64,000 bases of DNA from Bernardetiaceae bacterium (GCA_020832465.1 JAFIER010000046.1:23795-87794), one strand, 5' to 3'; shown: positions 52,605-61,213, numbered from the stretch's first letter. Translations and numbers: made by a program. Notes: a model not told the origin generated them from the sequence alone.

Positions 52605-53507
52605 ATGAGAAATTTAAAACATCACTTACAAATCGTCGCAATTTTGATATGCGGCACGCTTCTTTTTTCTTCTTGCAGTAAGTTTGCAAAAGCCATGAAA
52701 GACCCAAAATGGCAGAACAGATACGAAACAGCAAAAGTCTATTACGAAAAAGGAGATTATTATAGGGCAAGCACCCTTTTAGAAGATATCATTTCGTTAG
52801 TAGCTGGAACGCAAGAAGCCGAAGAAATTCAGTTTATGTATGCTAATGCGCAGTTTAAACAAGAACGTTTTTTGATGAGCGCATACTACTTCAAAGAGTT
52901 TTATCGTACTTATACGCGTAGCGATAAAGCCCAAGAAGCTTTGTATATGCACGCCATATCGCTGTATCAAGATTCGCCTGATAATAACTTAGATCAAGAA
53001 AGCACTAAACGTGCAATTACTGCTTTTCAGGATTTTATCAACCTATACCCCGAAAGTGAGTTTAGGGAGCAGTCTAATCAGCGCATCAATGAACTTCGTG
53101 AAAAGCTCGAAGGCAAGGCATACGATAATGCCTATATTTACTACAAAATGAATAGTCATAAAGCAGCTGTTATTGCTTTTGAAAGCTTCAAAAACGCATT
53201 CCCCGATTCAAAAAGACGAGAAGAAGTCTCTTTTTTGCAAATAGATGCCCAGTATGCTTATGCTAAAAATAGTACCTTTTCAAAGAAAAAAGAAAGGTAC
53301 GAAGAAGTTATACACTTCTACCATAAATTTTTAGATTATTTCCCTGAAAGCAAGTACGGAAAGCAAGTGCAAAATCTTTACGAACAAACGCTAAAAGGAA
53401 TAGAAAACCACAACAAAGAAGAAAAACTAAGAGAGGCTATGCGCAAAGAAAATGAAGAAATACAAAAAACCGTAGAAAAAACATCAGCAGGCATACTCGA
53501 AAACTAA
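52605..53507 (+). CDS. bamD: Outer membrane protein assembly factor BamD
   Basis: Lipoprotein of the BAM complex that inserts beta-barrels into the outer membrane. 300 residues from the start at 52605, which places a lipoprotein signal (IVAILICGTLLFSSC, lipid-modified Cys at about 25) at the N-terminus. Five TPR-like repeats follow (WQNRYETAKVYYEKGDYYRASTLLEDI, AEEIQFMYANAQFKQERFLMSAYYFKEF, AITAFQDFINLYPESEFREQSNQRI, KAAVIAFESFKNAFPDSKRREEVSFL, YEEVIHFYHKFLDYFPESKYGKQV). The last 35 residues are Glu/Lys-rich. It is followed 71 bp later by rpoZ, the usual order in this phylum. Confidence 0.94.
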   Translation: MRNLKHHLQIVAILICGTLLFSSCSKFAKAMKDPKWQNRYETAKVYYEKGDYYRASTLLEDIISLVAGTQEAEEIQFMYANAQFKQERFLMSAYYFKEFYRTYTRSDKAQEALYMHAISLYQDSPDNNLDQESTKRAITAFQDFINLYPESEFREQSNQRINELREKLEGKAYDNAYIYYKMNSHKAAVIAFESFKNAFPDSKRREEVSFLQIDAQYAYAKNSTFSKKKERYEEVIHFYHKFLDYFPESKYGKQVQNLYEQTLKGIENHNKEEKLREAMRKENEEIQKTVEKTSAGILEN

Positions 53508-53578
53508 ATGCAACGAAATAAATCATTATTCGGATTTTTATAAAACTTGGTATTACATCAAAAAAACATCTATAAAAT

Positions 53579-53929
53579 ATGTTGAAGCCCACAAAATTGA
53601 CAAAGCGCAACCAACGCGCATCTATCGTTACACGAGACATAGCAGAAATGATCGTACCCACAGGTAACGTCTATGAATCCGTAGCTATTATCTCTAAAAG
53701 AGCAAGGCAAATTGCATCTGATGTAAAAGAAGAGCTAAGCCAAAAAATTTCAGAGTTTGCTATAGCTGCTGATTCGCTCGAAGAAATTCACGAAAATAGA
53801 GAACAAATTGAAATTTCTAAGCATTACGAACGCTTACCTAAGCCCGCTTCATTAGCTATCGAAGAATTCCTCGATGGAGAGCTTGTCTTTAAAAGACCAC
53901 AAAAAGACGAAGAAGAAGATTTGTATTAG
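53579..53929 (+). CDS. rpoZ: RNA polymerase omega subunit (Rpb6-like)
   Basis: Small subunit that stabilises beta' in RNA polymerase. 116 residues. RASIVTRDIAEMIVPTGNVYESVAIISKRARQIASDVKEELSQKISEFA is the Bacteroidota omega/Rpb6 fold, and the C-terminus is acidic. It lies downstream of bamD, with which it is probably co-transcribed. In many Bacteroidota coaBC follows rpoZ. Here a family B repeat with a strong hairpin and T run comes next, then dxs on the other strand. Confidence 0.92.
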   Translation: MLKPTKLTKRNQRASIVTRDIAEMIVPTGNVYESVAIISKRARQIASDVKEELSQKISEFAIAADSLEEIHENREQIEISKHYERLPKPASLAIEEFLDGELVFKRPQKDEEEDLY

Positions 53930-53962
53930 CACACACTAAGCTATACACTTTTTGCATAGCTT

Positions 53963-54068
53963 CATACTACTATACATTTTTCCATAGCGTGGCGTTTGCA
54001 AACCCCACGCTATGGAAAAAAATTAGAAATAACATTTCTCAAAGAAATGTTATTTCTAATTTTTTTTC
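53963..54068. repeat. Family B repeat that can terminate bamD-rpoZ
   Basis: Left end CATACTACTATACATTTTTC, a CATAGCGTGGCG / CCCCACGCTATGG inverted repeat, then a perfect TTAGAAATAACATTTCT / AGAAATGTTATTTCTAA hairpin (54023-54059) followed by a long T run. The second hairpin has the exact form of an intrinsic terminator for the plus-strand bamD-rpoZ transcript, which otherwise has none. The right end of the element is missing. Confidence 0.7.
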
Positions 54069-54129
54069 TACACATTTTTGCATAGCGTTAAACTTTGCTA
54101 CTGAGGTGCATTTGTCTTATGATAAGGGC

Positions 54130-55911
54130 TTATCGCAACCAAGCTAAAAGTGCCTCTGCAATATCTCTCGGCGAGTAGCCGCCCATTTCATACTGCTCTG
54201 AAAGGCTACCTTGCGGTAGGCATATATCAGCCATACCCATGCATTTTGTCGCTCCTTTATAACCCACTTCCGAAGCATACTCAAGCACAGCGGCCCCAAA
54301 TCCACCTTCTAAAACTCCATCTTCGAGTGTCATAATTTTATCATAATCTTGAAAAACTTCTGAAAGCAAAGTCTTGTCTAAGGGTTTGAGATAGCGCATA
54401 TCATAGTGTGCAATTTCTGCCTGAAAACCAGTGGAAAGTTGCGATAAAGCGGGCGAAAGTAGCTTGCCCGCAAACCCTAAAGAAAGTACGGCTATCCGAC
54501 TGCCAGCTTTGAGCTTGCGCCCTTTGCCTACGGCGAGTTTTTCAAAGGGCGCATCAGGCATACGGTTTTGCAATGCCGATGCTCTTGGGTAACGAATAGC
54601 AAAAACTTTGTCATGCGTAAACTGAGCCGTATAAAGCAAGTTGCGAAGCTCGTGCTCATCGAGCGGTGCAGAAATAATAATATTGGGAAGGCAGCGCAAA
54701 TAAACCAAATCATAAGCCCCTTGATGGGTCGTACCATCAGCACCGACAGCCCCAGCCCTATCCACACAAAGCACCAGTGGCAACGACTGAATACATACAT
54801 CGTGAATCAGCTGGTCGTAAGCACGTTGCAAAAAAGTAGAATAAATATGACAATAGGGCAAAAAACCGCCTACTGCCAAACCCGCAGAAAATGTAACCGC
54901 ATGCGGCTCGGCAATACCGACATCAAAAACACGCTCTGGATAATGTTTTTGCATCTGAGATAAGCCCGAGCCACTAATCATCGCCGGACTTACTGCCAAA
55001 ATTCGTTCATTTTCTGAGGCAAGCTCAAGCATCGTTTGAGCAAATACATCTTGAAATGTCAGCGGGCGAATACTTTTTTCTAAAAAAGAGTCTGGGTTGT
55101 GATAATCAAATCCTGTCGTTGCATGGGCTTTGCGCTTATCTTGATGCGCTGGAGCAAATCCGCGTCCCTTTTCAGTAACGCAGTGCAATACTTTTACACC
55201 TGGGCGATGCAGGCAGTGGTGCAAAGTCAGTAGTATCTCCTCGAAGTCATGTCCATCAATACAATCGATGTATTCAATGCCCAAACTTTCAAATAAGTTA
55301 TACTTGACTTTTGCTTCCGAAAGATTCTTTAAATGTTGGGCTATACCGCCGACATTGGGGTCGATAGACATGCCGTTGTCGTTGATAATAATAAGCATCT
55401 GCACGCCGCTTGCAGCCATATTGTGTAGGGCTTCAAATGCCAAGCCTGCGGTGAGCCCGCCGTCCCCGATGACGGCTACGTGGTGGCGTTCAATGCCTTG
55501 TATTTTTGCCGCTACAGCCAGCCCCAGCATTGCCGAGAGTGAGGTTGAGGAGTGCCCCGTACCGAAGACATCAAAATCGCTTTCACCAAGTTTGGGAAAG
55601 CCCGAGATACCATCTTTTTTTCTGTTTTGATGAAAATTTTGCAACCGCCCGGTCAATATTTTATGTGCATAGGCTTGATGCCCTACGTCCCAAATGAGCT
55701 TATCCTCAGGTGTATTTAGGGTGTAATGCAATGCTATTGTAAGCTCTATAACCCCTAAGGTCGCCCCTAAATGCCCCCCGTGCTCGGCGGCATGCTGAAT
55801 CAAAAATGTACGCAAAGCCGCAGCCACTTGAGGGAGCTCCTCCATAGTGAGTGAGCGCAACTCCTCCACAGAATCTATTAAGTACGATATGCGATTATTA
55901 GAAATATTCAA
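54130..55911 (-). CDS. dxs: 1-deoxy-D-xylulose-5-phosphate synthase
   Basis: Thiamine-diphosphate enzyme that condenses pyruvate and glyceraldehyde 3-phosphate, the first step of the MEP isoprenoid pathway. 593 residues (E. coli 620). Landmarks: HAAEHGGHLGATLGVIELTIALHY, DVGHQAYAHKILTGR, GTGHSSTSLSAMLG, the ThDP site VIGDGGLTAGLAFEALHNM...INDNGMSID, the YIDCIDGHDFEEI loop, FDVGIAEPHAVTFSAGLAV with the catalytic Glu, DRAGAVGADGTTHQGAYD and the C-terminal LEDGVLEGGFGAAVLEY. Monocistronic, convergent with rpoZ. Confidence 0.96.
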   Translation of the reverse strand: MNISNNRISYLIDSVEELRSLTMEELPQVAAALRTFLIQHAAEHGGHLGATLGVIELTIALHYTLNTPEDKLIWDVGHQAYAHKILTGRLQNFHQNRKKDGISGFPKLGESDFDVFGTGHSSTSLSAMLGLAVAAKIQGIERHHVAVIGDGGLTAGLAFEALHNMAASGVQMLIIINDNGMSIDPNVGGIAQHLKNLSEAKVKYNLFESLGIEYIDCIDGHDFEEILLTLHHCLHRPGVKVLHCVTEKGRGFAPAHQDKRKAHATTGFDYHNPDSFLEKSIRPLTFQDVFAQTMLELASENERILAVSPAMISGSGLSQMQKHYPERVFDVGIAEPHAVTFSAGLAVGGFLPYCHIYSTFLQRAYDQLIHDVCIQSLPLVLCVDRAGAVGADGTTHQGAYDLVYLRCLPNIIISAPLDEHELRNLLYTAQFTHDKVFAIRYPRASALQNRMPDAPFEKLAVGKGRKLKAGSRIAVLSLGFAGKLLSPALSQLSTGFQAEIAHYDMRYLKPLDKTLLSEVFQDYDKIMTLEDGVLEGGFGAAVLEYASEVGYKGATKCMGMADICLPQGSLSEQYEMGGYSPRDIAEALLAWLR

Positions 55912-55943
55912 TCTTGTAAAGGCTATTGGTTTTGATGACTAAA

Positions 55944-55983
55944 AATAATGCCTTTGTCATGGTAAGCAGACAAAGGCATTTTA
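55944..55983 (-). terminator. Intrinsic terminator after the DUF1573 gene
   Basis: AATGCCTTTGTC pairs with GACAAAGGCATT. On the minus strand the stem is followed by a T-rich tract. It sits about 70 bp downstream of the DUF1573 stop and before the dxs start. Confidence 0.75.
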
Positions 55984-56052
55984 TGTTTTTCAAATCATAG
56001 GCGAACAGATAAAGCAATCTGACTCCGCTTTGTTCTTTTGGGGTATTGTATA

Positions 56053-56490
56053 TTATTCGTTTGAACCATTTTGCGGTTCAGGCATAACGATATTACCACT
56101 TAAAACGAGCTTAGCATCAGAGTTTTCTGCATTTGAAATAACAGTAATTGTTTTGCGTTGCTTGCCCATTTTGCCTCTGCTATTAAAAACGATGGTAATT
56201 TCGCTTTTTTCGCCCGGTGCAATAGGCTCGCGGGGCCAAGTCGGTGCGGTGCAACCACAAGTTGTGCGCACTTGTGATATAACAAGCGGATACGCACCTG
56301 TGTTTTCAAACTTAAAAATACGTGTAACAGATTCGCCTTGTTTGATTTCTCCAAAGTCATACTCTGTTTCTTCAAATTTGATAAAAGGGCGGTCAGCACT
56401 TGTGGTGCTCTCTTGCGCCTGCACTTGCACACCCAAAACAAAACTCAACAAAAAACAAATAAATAGACAAGAGATATTTTTAGTCGTCAT
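56053..56490 (-). CDS. Secreted DUF1573 protein
   Basis: Protein of 145 residues from the second of two adjacent ATGs (56490; 56493 is equally possible), with signal peptide TTKNISCLFICFLLSFVLGVQVQAQ. An earlier in-frame ATG adds an unlikely hydrophobic leader. FIKFEETEYDFGEIKQGESVTRIFKFENTGAYPLVISQVRTTCGCTAPTWPREPIAPGEKSEITIVFNSRGKMGKQRKTITVISNAE is a full DUF1573 domain, an Ig-like MSP/ASPM-Hydin-type beta fold with the TTCGCT motif. The family is very common in Bacteroidota and has no established role; periplasmic or surface location is inferred from the signal peptide. Confidence 0.92.
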   Translation of the reverse strand: MTTKNISCLFICFLLSFVLGVQVQAQESTTSADRPFIKFEETEYDFGEIKQGESVTRIFKFENTGAYPLVISQVRTTCGCTAPTWPREPIAPGEKSEITIVFNSRGKMGKQRKTITVISNAENSDAKLVLSGNIVMPEPQNGSNE

Positions 56491-56573
56491 CATGAAAAAT
56501 GGTTTTAAAATGTGAAAAGTAAATGGTTTTAAAAAAAACAGCAACTGATTAGCTTTGCTTTATAGCTCTTGTT

Positions 56574-56609
56574 TAGAGATTTTGGAAATGTCATTTTCAA
56601 AATCTCTAA
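56574..56609 (-). terminator. Hairpin after the methyltransferase-side intergenic gap
   Basis: TAGAGATTTTGGAAATG pairs with CATTTTCAAAATCTCTA around a very short loop, just 3' of the minus-strand methyltransferase stop at 56613. No strong T run follows on that strand, so the terminator call is tentative. Confidence 0.45.
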
Positions 56610-56612
56610 TGA

Positions 56613-57347
56613 TTACTCTTTTTTCAGTACAAAAATCATACGCTCGGCATTTTTGTTATAATTTTCGAGTTCGTAATTGCCAAAAATTTGTTCTAACTTT
56701 AGATTTGCCTTTTCGAAATAGGTCAAAAACTCTTCGTAAGTAATGGCACGGACACGCTCTTGAAAATGATAATTTTTTCCTTGGTCTGCAAACATAATAT
56801 CTTTGATAATAAATCCCTTTTCTATGCGTCTTTTGATTTCAAAACGAATCCCCTGAATTTCTTGTATTTCAGATTTATTGAGTTGTTGAATGGTGGGTTC
56901 TGTATTTAAAAAATCTAATACCAAGCGTCCATTTTTTTTCAAAGCAATTGCCATAGCCGTTATAGCATCTTGATTTTCGGTTTGCGTATCAAAATATCCA
57001 AAACTTGTAAATAGATTAAGTGCAAGCGAAAACTCTGCTTTGCGAAAAACCTCACGCATATCGTGGCGGTAGAAATGCAGATGCGCATGTGCATGCATAT
57101 TGGCTTGCGCAATGCTTTGTGCCGAGAGGTCTATGCCTGTTACATCAAATCCTTTTTGGCTTAAATAAATCGAATGCCTGCCTCTGCCACAAGCTATATC
57201 AATAATTTTTGATGCTTGAGGTAGCTCCAGCCAATGGACAAGATTGTCTATAAATTTTTGCGCCTCTGAGTAATCTCTATGCTTATAAAGAATATGGTAA
57301 TAAGGCGAATCAAACCAAGTGGCGAACCACTCTTTTTGTTGTATCAT
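56613..57347 (-). CDS. Class I SAM-dependent methyltransferase
   Basis: Rossmann-fold methyltransferase of 244 residues. Motif I is IIDIACGRGRHSIYLSQKGFDVTGIDLS (about 58-85), and ALNLFTSFGYFDTQTENQDAITAMAIALKKNGRLVLDFLN covers motifs III-IV. The C-terminal domain has beta strands (GIRFEIKRRIEKGFIIKDIMF) and ends ENYNKNAERMIFVLKKE. The family (Methyltransf_25/11-like) includes many small-molecule and a few RNA or protein methyltransferases; the target cannot be read. It lies downstream of era on the same strand, 109 bp away. Confidence 0.88.
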   Translation of the reverse strand: MIQQKEWFATWFDSPYYHILYKHRDYSEAQKFIDNLVHWLELPQASKIIDIACGRGRHSIYLSQKGFDVTGIDLSAQSIAQANMHAHAHLHFYRHDMREVFRKAEFSLALNLFTSFGYFDTQTENQDAITAMAIALKKNGRLVLDFLNTEPTIQQLNKSEIQEIQGIRFEIKRRIEKGFIIKDIMFADQGKNYHFQERVRAITYEEFLTYFEKANLKLEQIFGNYELENYNKNAERMIFVLKKE

Positions 57348-57455
57348 AATGACATAATATTTTGTTGAAGCTAGCTATTGCTTGTCGAGACACAGACAAC
57401 GGCAGAGGTATCCGCTCTTGTTTGTGTCTCCAGAAGCAACTAACTGTACACTGCT

Positions 57456-58379
57456 TTAATAACCAAAATTGGAGAGTTTACCGCTTTTTTTGCGCCAGTC
57501 TGGTGCTACTCTCACGTGCTGTTCTAAATAAACGTGTTTGCCAAAAAATGTTTCCAAATCTTTTCGTGCGGCGATACCGATTTGTTTGATTTTTTCTCCT
57601 CCTTTTCCGATAAGAATACCTTTTTGTGATTTTCTTTCCACGTGAATTTCGGTCAGAATGCGTACAATATCAGGCGTATCTTCGAAAGTAAGTACCGTAA
57701 CCTCGGTGCAGTATGGAATTTCTTGGGCGTATCCTAAAAATATTTTTTCTCGGATAATTTCTCTGACAAAGAATCTTTCGCTTTGGTTGGTAAGCGTATC
57801 TTTTGGAAAATAAGGCGGGCTTAATGGGAGATACTGTAGCACACGCTCCAAAACAGCATCGAGGTTGAAGCCGTGCAAAGCCGAGAGTGGAATAATTTCC
57901 TCTGGATTGAGCTTTTCTTGCCAATAGAGGATTTTATCTTTGACGGTTTGCTCATCGGCAAGGTCTATTTTGTTAATCAAAATAATGAGTGTAAGCCCTT
58001 TGTTTTTGGCTTTTTGCGTCAATATCAGATTTATAGCATCGTCTTCGTCGTGTTTTTCTGCAATATCAGTTACAAAAAGGAGTACATCGGTATCTTCAAG
58101 GGCTTTATCTACGAACCTCATCATGCGTTTGTGGAGCTCGTAGTGTGGCTCAATGATGCCGGGCGTATCCGAATAGACGATTTGATAGTCCTCACCGCTC
58201 AGAATTCCCATGATTCTGTGCCTTGTGGTTTGGGCTTTTGCCGTAATAATCGAGAGCTTTTCGCCTACTAAGGCGTTCATGAGCGTCGATTTACCGCTAT
58301 TGGGTTTGCCCAGTAGCGTAACGAAGCCCGCTTTGTGAGAATCGCTAAAATTCTCAATTTGAGTGTTTTGAATATCCAT
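57456..58379 (-). CDS. era: GTPase Era
   Basis: Ribosome-assembly GTPase that binds the 3' end of 16S rRNA. 307 residues from the ATG at 58379; the reading frame stays open for another 99 nt upstream, across the promoter of the divergent tRNA, so the longer form is rejected. GTPase motifs: G1 GKPNSGKST, G2 TTRHRI, G3 DTPG, G4 NKID, G5 SALHG. The C-terminal KH domain contains ILIGKGGEKIKQIG. Divergent from the initiator tRNA gene. Confidence 0.95.
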   Translation of the reverse strand: MDIQNTQIENFSDSHKAGFVTLLGKPNSGKSTLMNALVGEKLSIITAKAQTTRHRIMGILSGEDYQIVYSDTPGIIEPHYELHKRMMRFVDKALEDTDVLLFVTDIAEKHDEDDAINLILTQKAKNKGLTLIILINKIDLADEQTVKDKILYWQEKLNPEEIIPLSALHGFNLDAVLERVLQYLPLSPPYFPKDTLTNQSERFFVREIIREKIFLGYAQEIPYCTEVTVLTFEDTPDIVRILTEIHVERKSQKGILIGKGGEKIKQIGIAARKDLETFFGKHVYLEQHVRVAPDWRKKSGKLSNFGY

Positions 58380-58413
58380 TGTGAAAATAATGTGAATTAT
58401 TTTACAAAGATGC

Positions 58414-58444
58414 TTGTTTTTTTCCAAAATAACAATTACCTTTG
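58414..58444 (+). promoter_or_regulatory. Promoter of the initiator tRNA
   Basis: TTG (58414-58416) and TACCTTTG (58437-58444) with 20 bp between, the same box and spacing as at tRNA-Ser. Transcription would start about 30 nt before the tRNA. Confidence 0.6.
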
Positions 58445-58480
58445 TATCACCATTCGGAAATAAAGCGAATGAAACCACAT

Positions 58481-58553
<73 letters not shown>

Positions 58554-58563
58554 CTAAGCAAAG

Positions 58564-58597
58564 AACCTGTCTTTTTCATTAAAGGCAGGTTTTTTTA
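58564..58597 (+). terminator. Intrinsic terminator after tRNA-fMet
   Basis: AACCTGTCTTT pairs with AAAGGCAGGTT, with one G-T pair, around a short loop and is followed by a run of T. It lies 10 bp after the tRNA. Confidence 0.85.
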
Positions 58598-59061
58598 TGC
58601 TTTTTTCAGCACAAATAGCCTTAAAAAACTGTTTATAGGCTATCTTTAAAGATTATAACCTTGGGTAGCTAAAACTAAGAGTTTGGCTGGATTGCTTAGT
58701 TTTTATGCTTAAATTTATCAAAACTTTAACATTATTCAATATGCAAAGCAGGTAGAAAAAATTTAGAACTTGTGCAAAAAGTTAAAAAATAAGGATGTTC
58801 GTCAAGTGGGTCAATCGGCTTAGATAGTTTCAGAACTAACAGTTTTTCGAAAACTGTTAGTTCTGGGCTAATTTAGCAAAGTTGTCGTGCACCCAAAAAC
58901 AAACTCAAAGTAGATTTTTATTTTGGTTTTCTACAAATAAAAATTCGCTTTTAAGTATTGGCTAAGCATGCTAAATTACAGCAAATTACTTTGCGCAATG
59001 CTAAAGGTTCATACCTGAGCGCACCTTTTTTTATTCTTGCTTTGCTTTCAATACAATTTTT
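58598..59061. other. Intergenic region with a short family C element
   Basis: 464 bp between the tRNA terminator and queD. The main feature is a 102-bp family C-like element at 58793-58894, listed separately. The stretches on either side are AT-rich; I see no other structure. Confidence 0.45.
58793..58894. mobile_element. 102-bp family C-like element
   Basis: Starts GGATGTTCGTCAAGTGGG and ends GCTAATTTAGCAAAGTTG...GTGCACCC. The centre is a CAGAACTAACAG / CTGTTAGTTCTG hairpin like that of the 91-bp MITE. The flanks AAAAATAA (58785-58792) and AAAAACAA (58895-58902) match at 7 of 8 positions. It is a shortened relative of 49191-49358 without the GAAGCT palindromes. Confidence 0.65.
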
Positions 59062-59487
59062 ATGGTATATATTTGCAGAAAAGAGCATTTTAGTGCTGCT
59101 CACAAACTTTACAATCCAAATTGGAGTGAGCAAAAAAATAAAGATATATTCGGACCTTGCGCTAATGCCAACTGGCATGGGCATAATTTTACGCTTATCG
59201 TTAAAGTCAAGGGAAAAATACACCCTGATAAGGGGTGGGTCATGGATTTAAAATATTTGAGTAAAATCATCAAAACACATGTCATAGAAGCCGTTGACCA
59301 TAAAAACCTCAATCTTGACGTGCCTTTTTTACTCGATAAGATGCCCTCCTGCGAGCACCTTGTTATTGAGTTTTGGAAAATCCTTGCACCTCTTATCGCC
59401 GCCGATCCCGATTCTGAGGCACAGTTGCATAGCCTTGTGCTTTACGAAACTGAAAATAACTTTGTAGAGTATTACGGCGAGGAGTAA
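59062..59487 (+). CDS. queD: 6-carboxytetrahydropterin synthase
   Basis: Zinc enzyme of the PTPS fold that makes 6-carboxy-tetrahydropterin from dihydroneopterin triphosphate on the way to queuosine. 141 residues. Zn ligands are His14 (HFSAAH), His39 and His41 (NWHGHNF); the catalytic cysteine is Cys33 (GPCANANWHG). AVDHKNLNLD and the PSCEHLVIEFW Glu complete the active site. The family also includes true PTPS enzymes of biopterin synthesis, which cannot be fully excluded. Monocistronic. Confidence 0.92.
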   Translation: MVYICRKEHFSAAHKLYNPNWSEQKNKDIFGPCANANWHGHNFTLIVKVKGKIHPDKGWVMDLKYLSKIIKTHVIEAVDHKNLNLDVPFLLDKMPSCEHLVIEFWKILAPLIAADPDSEAQLHSLVLYETENNFVEYYGEE

Positions 59488-59526
59488 ATGCCAAGTGTAC
59501 ATTAAAAATTATTGCGTTTCAGCATT

Positions 59527-59583
59527 AGAAATAACATTTCTCAAAGAAATGTTATTTCTATATAGAGAATGTCCCGTAGTATG
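59527..59583. repeat. Family B repeat, right part
   Basis: A perfect AGAAATAACATTTCT / AGAAATGTTATTTCT hairpin (59527-59559), then AGAATGTCCCGTAGTATG, the family's right end. Left end lost. It sits just upstream of the transglutaminase-like gene. Confidence 0.65.
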
Positions 59584-59632
59584 ATTACCGATACAATTTT
59601 TTTATTTTTTTGATTAGACTTTGAATAGACCC

Positions 59633-60283
59633 ATGCAAAACTTAGAAGTTTATCTGATTCCTACCTTTTTTATAGATAGCGATAATGCCGAAGTAGTGGC
59701 ATTTGCACAAAAACATACTACACCTACAATGAGTGAAAAGGAGCGTGCAGTAGCTCTTTATTACGCAGTAAGAGACGGTTTTCGTTATGATCCGTATAAA
59801 ATAGATTTACGCCGAGAAGCCCTACCAGCGAGCCGTTTGCTGGGGCGCAATGCGGGTTATTGTGTAGAAAAGGCAAATTTGTTGGCAGCAGCAGCGCGGG
59901 CAGTGGGTGTGCCCTCTCGTTTGGGTTTTTCTATTGTGCGAAACCATATCGGCACGGCAAAGCTCGAGCAGATGCTGCGCACTGATACTTTGGTTTTTCA
60001 TGGCTATACAGAGCTTTACCTCGGTGGAAAATGGTGCAAAGCGACACCGGCTTTTAATGCCGCACTTTGTGAAAAATTGGGCGTTGAGCCTTTAGCTTTT
60101 GATGGAGAAAACGATTCGATTTTTCAATCGCATGAAGGGGGTGGTTTTATGGAATATTTGCACGATTATGGTAACTTTTCAGACCTCCCTCATGAGCTTT
60201 TTGTATCTGAGTTGCGCAAGCATTATCCTCATATTTTTGAGCAAATACCGATTCATACCAAAGATTTTATGTTTATTGTGTAA
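59633..60283 (+). CDS. Transglutaminase-like domain protein
   Basis: Papain-like transglutaminase-core protein of 216 residues from the ATG at 59633; a TTG 12 nt upstream is less likely. The catalytic Cys is in NAGYCVEKANLLAAAARAVGVPSRLG, and the His in FHGYTELYLGGKW. The third position is KATPAFN, without the Asp of the usual DPTFN, which occurs in a related bacterial group. No signal peptide is visible, so it is probably cytosolic; activity (protease, amidase or structural) is unknown. Flanked by family B repeats on both sides. Confidence 0.85.
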   Translation: MQNLEVYLIPTFFIDSDNAEVVAFAQKHTTPTMSEKERAVALYYAVRDGFRYDPYKIDLRREALPASRLLGRNAGYCVEKANLLAAAARAVGVPSRLGFSIVRNHIGTAKLEQMLRTDTLVFHGYTELYLGGKWCKATPAFNAALCEKLGVEPLAFDGENDSIFQSHEGGGFMEYLHDYGNFSDLPHELFVSELRKHYPHIFEQIPIHTKDFMFIV

Positions 60284-60311
60284 CCTAAGCTATACTGCTA
60301 TACATAACTAA

Positions 60312-60417
60312 TAGACATTCGGCGGCCAGAAATAACATGTCTCAGAGAAATGTTATTTCTAAGCTCATTTTTTTATAGCCTGTGGGGTTTGCCAAACCCC
60401 ACAGGCTATGGAAAAAT
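60312..60417. repeat. Double-hairpin repeat (family B-like)
   Basis: ATTCGGCGGCCAGAAATAAC begins as at 43135. The AGAAATAACATGTCT / AGAAATGTTATTTCT hairpin is at about 60328-60360, followed by a long ATAGCCTGTGGGGTTT / AAACCCCACAGGCTAT inverted repeat (60375-60409) and TGGAAAAAT. It resembles 841-935 in layout. Confidence 0.65.
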
Positions 60418-60469
60418 AGGCTTAGATTGCCTTTAAGTTGATATTGGTGGGTGTAAAAGCATAGGAAAT

Positions 60470-60521
60470 AATCTTCAAGAATTTACGTTTTTGTGAGAAA
60501 TATAAATTCTTGAAGATTTTT
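60470..60521. terminator. Bidirectional terminator
   Basis: AATCTTCAAGAATTTA pairs with TAAATTCTTGAAGATT (60470-60485 and 60503-60518), with T runs on the plus strand. It lies between the convergent transglutaminase-like and SRPBCC-like genes. Confidence 0.7.
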
Positions 60522-60543
60522 CTACACTATCGTTTTTTCAATT

Positions 60544-61098
60544 TTAGATAGCTTCGATGATTTCGAGTCCTTGTGGTAGGGGTTCTATGGCTTTGATATT
60601 TTGAGCCAAAAGTTCGAAAAAGCGCGTTTCAAAATAGAGTTTAAAAAAAAGTGCTTCTTGTGGCATTCCTTTAAATTTATAACTTCCTTGCCATTGCAAA
60701 TCAGCACCTTGTATGCCTTGTACGATTTTGATTATAGCGCCCCCCTGTAGTGGGTTTTCGGGGTCTTCGGTTTCGTAAGTAAGCCATTTACCCTCTTCGA
60801 GGTCATGTATTCTATAAGTTTTAGCTTTATCACCTAAGGGTGTGTGATAAGTAGCTTGTACGTAGCTACCGGCTTGCAAAATTCCTGCTGTTTCAAGGGT
60901 TTCGAGTTGGTGCACCCAGATAGGGCTTTTATTAGAATCTGTAAAAGCCGTATGTATAAAATCCCACAAAGTATCGGTATCGAAGTTTGTGTGTATGGTA
61001 TGGTCAAAAAGAATTTCTTTTTCTTGACGGTAATATCTGTAAGCAAATGCGCCAGCAGCCGTGCCTACAGCGAGATATATAAGTTTTTTCCAATTCAT
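60544..61098 (-). CDS. Membrane-anchored SRPBCC-like protein
   Basis: Protein of 184 residues from the ATG at 61098. A single N-terminal helix (LIYLAVGTAAGAFAYRYY, about 5-22) is followed by a soluble domain with the START/polyketide-cyclase-like pattern: FDHTIHTNFDTDTLWDFIHTAFTDSNKSPIWVHQLETLE at its start, GSYVQATYHT, GKWLTYETED and ADLQWQGSYKF in the middle, and a long C-terminal helix (FFKLYFETRFFELLAQNIKAIE). Such domains bind hydrophobic ligands. The ligand and the side of the membrane are unknown. Divergent from trmD. Confidence 0.75.
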   Translation of the reverse strand: MNWKKLIYLAVGTAAGAFAYRYYRQEKEILFDHTIHTNFDTDTLWDFIHTAFTDSNKSPIWVHQLETLETAGILQAGSYVQATYHTPLGDKAKTYRIHDLEEGKWLTYETEDPENPLQGGAIIKIVQGIQGADLQWQGSYKFKGMPQEALFFKLYFETRFFELLAQNIKAIEPLPQGLEIIEAI

Positions 61099-61213
61099 GT
61101 GATAATGTAGCAAAGTTTTTGACTAAAAATCATTGTTATTCATTCCAAAGATACGATTTTTGTAGCATATCAAAAGTATTTGGCTTTAAATTTTCTATTT
61201 AGTTTAGTATATT

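Noticed and set aside
58958..59251. Reading frame overlapping the start of queD in another frame
   Set aside because: No family features; queD in the overlapping frame has all catalytic residues.
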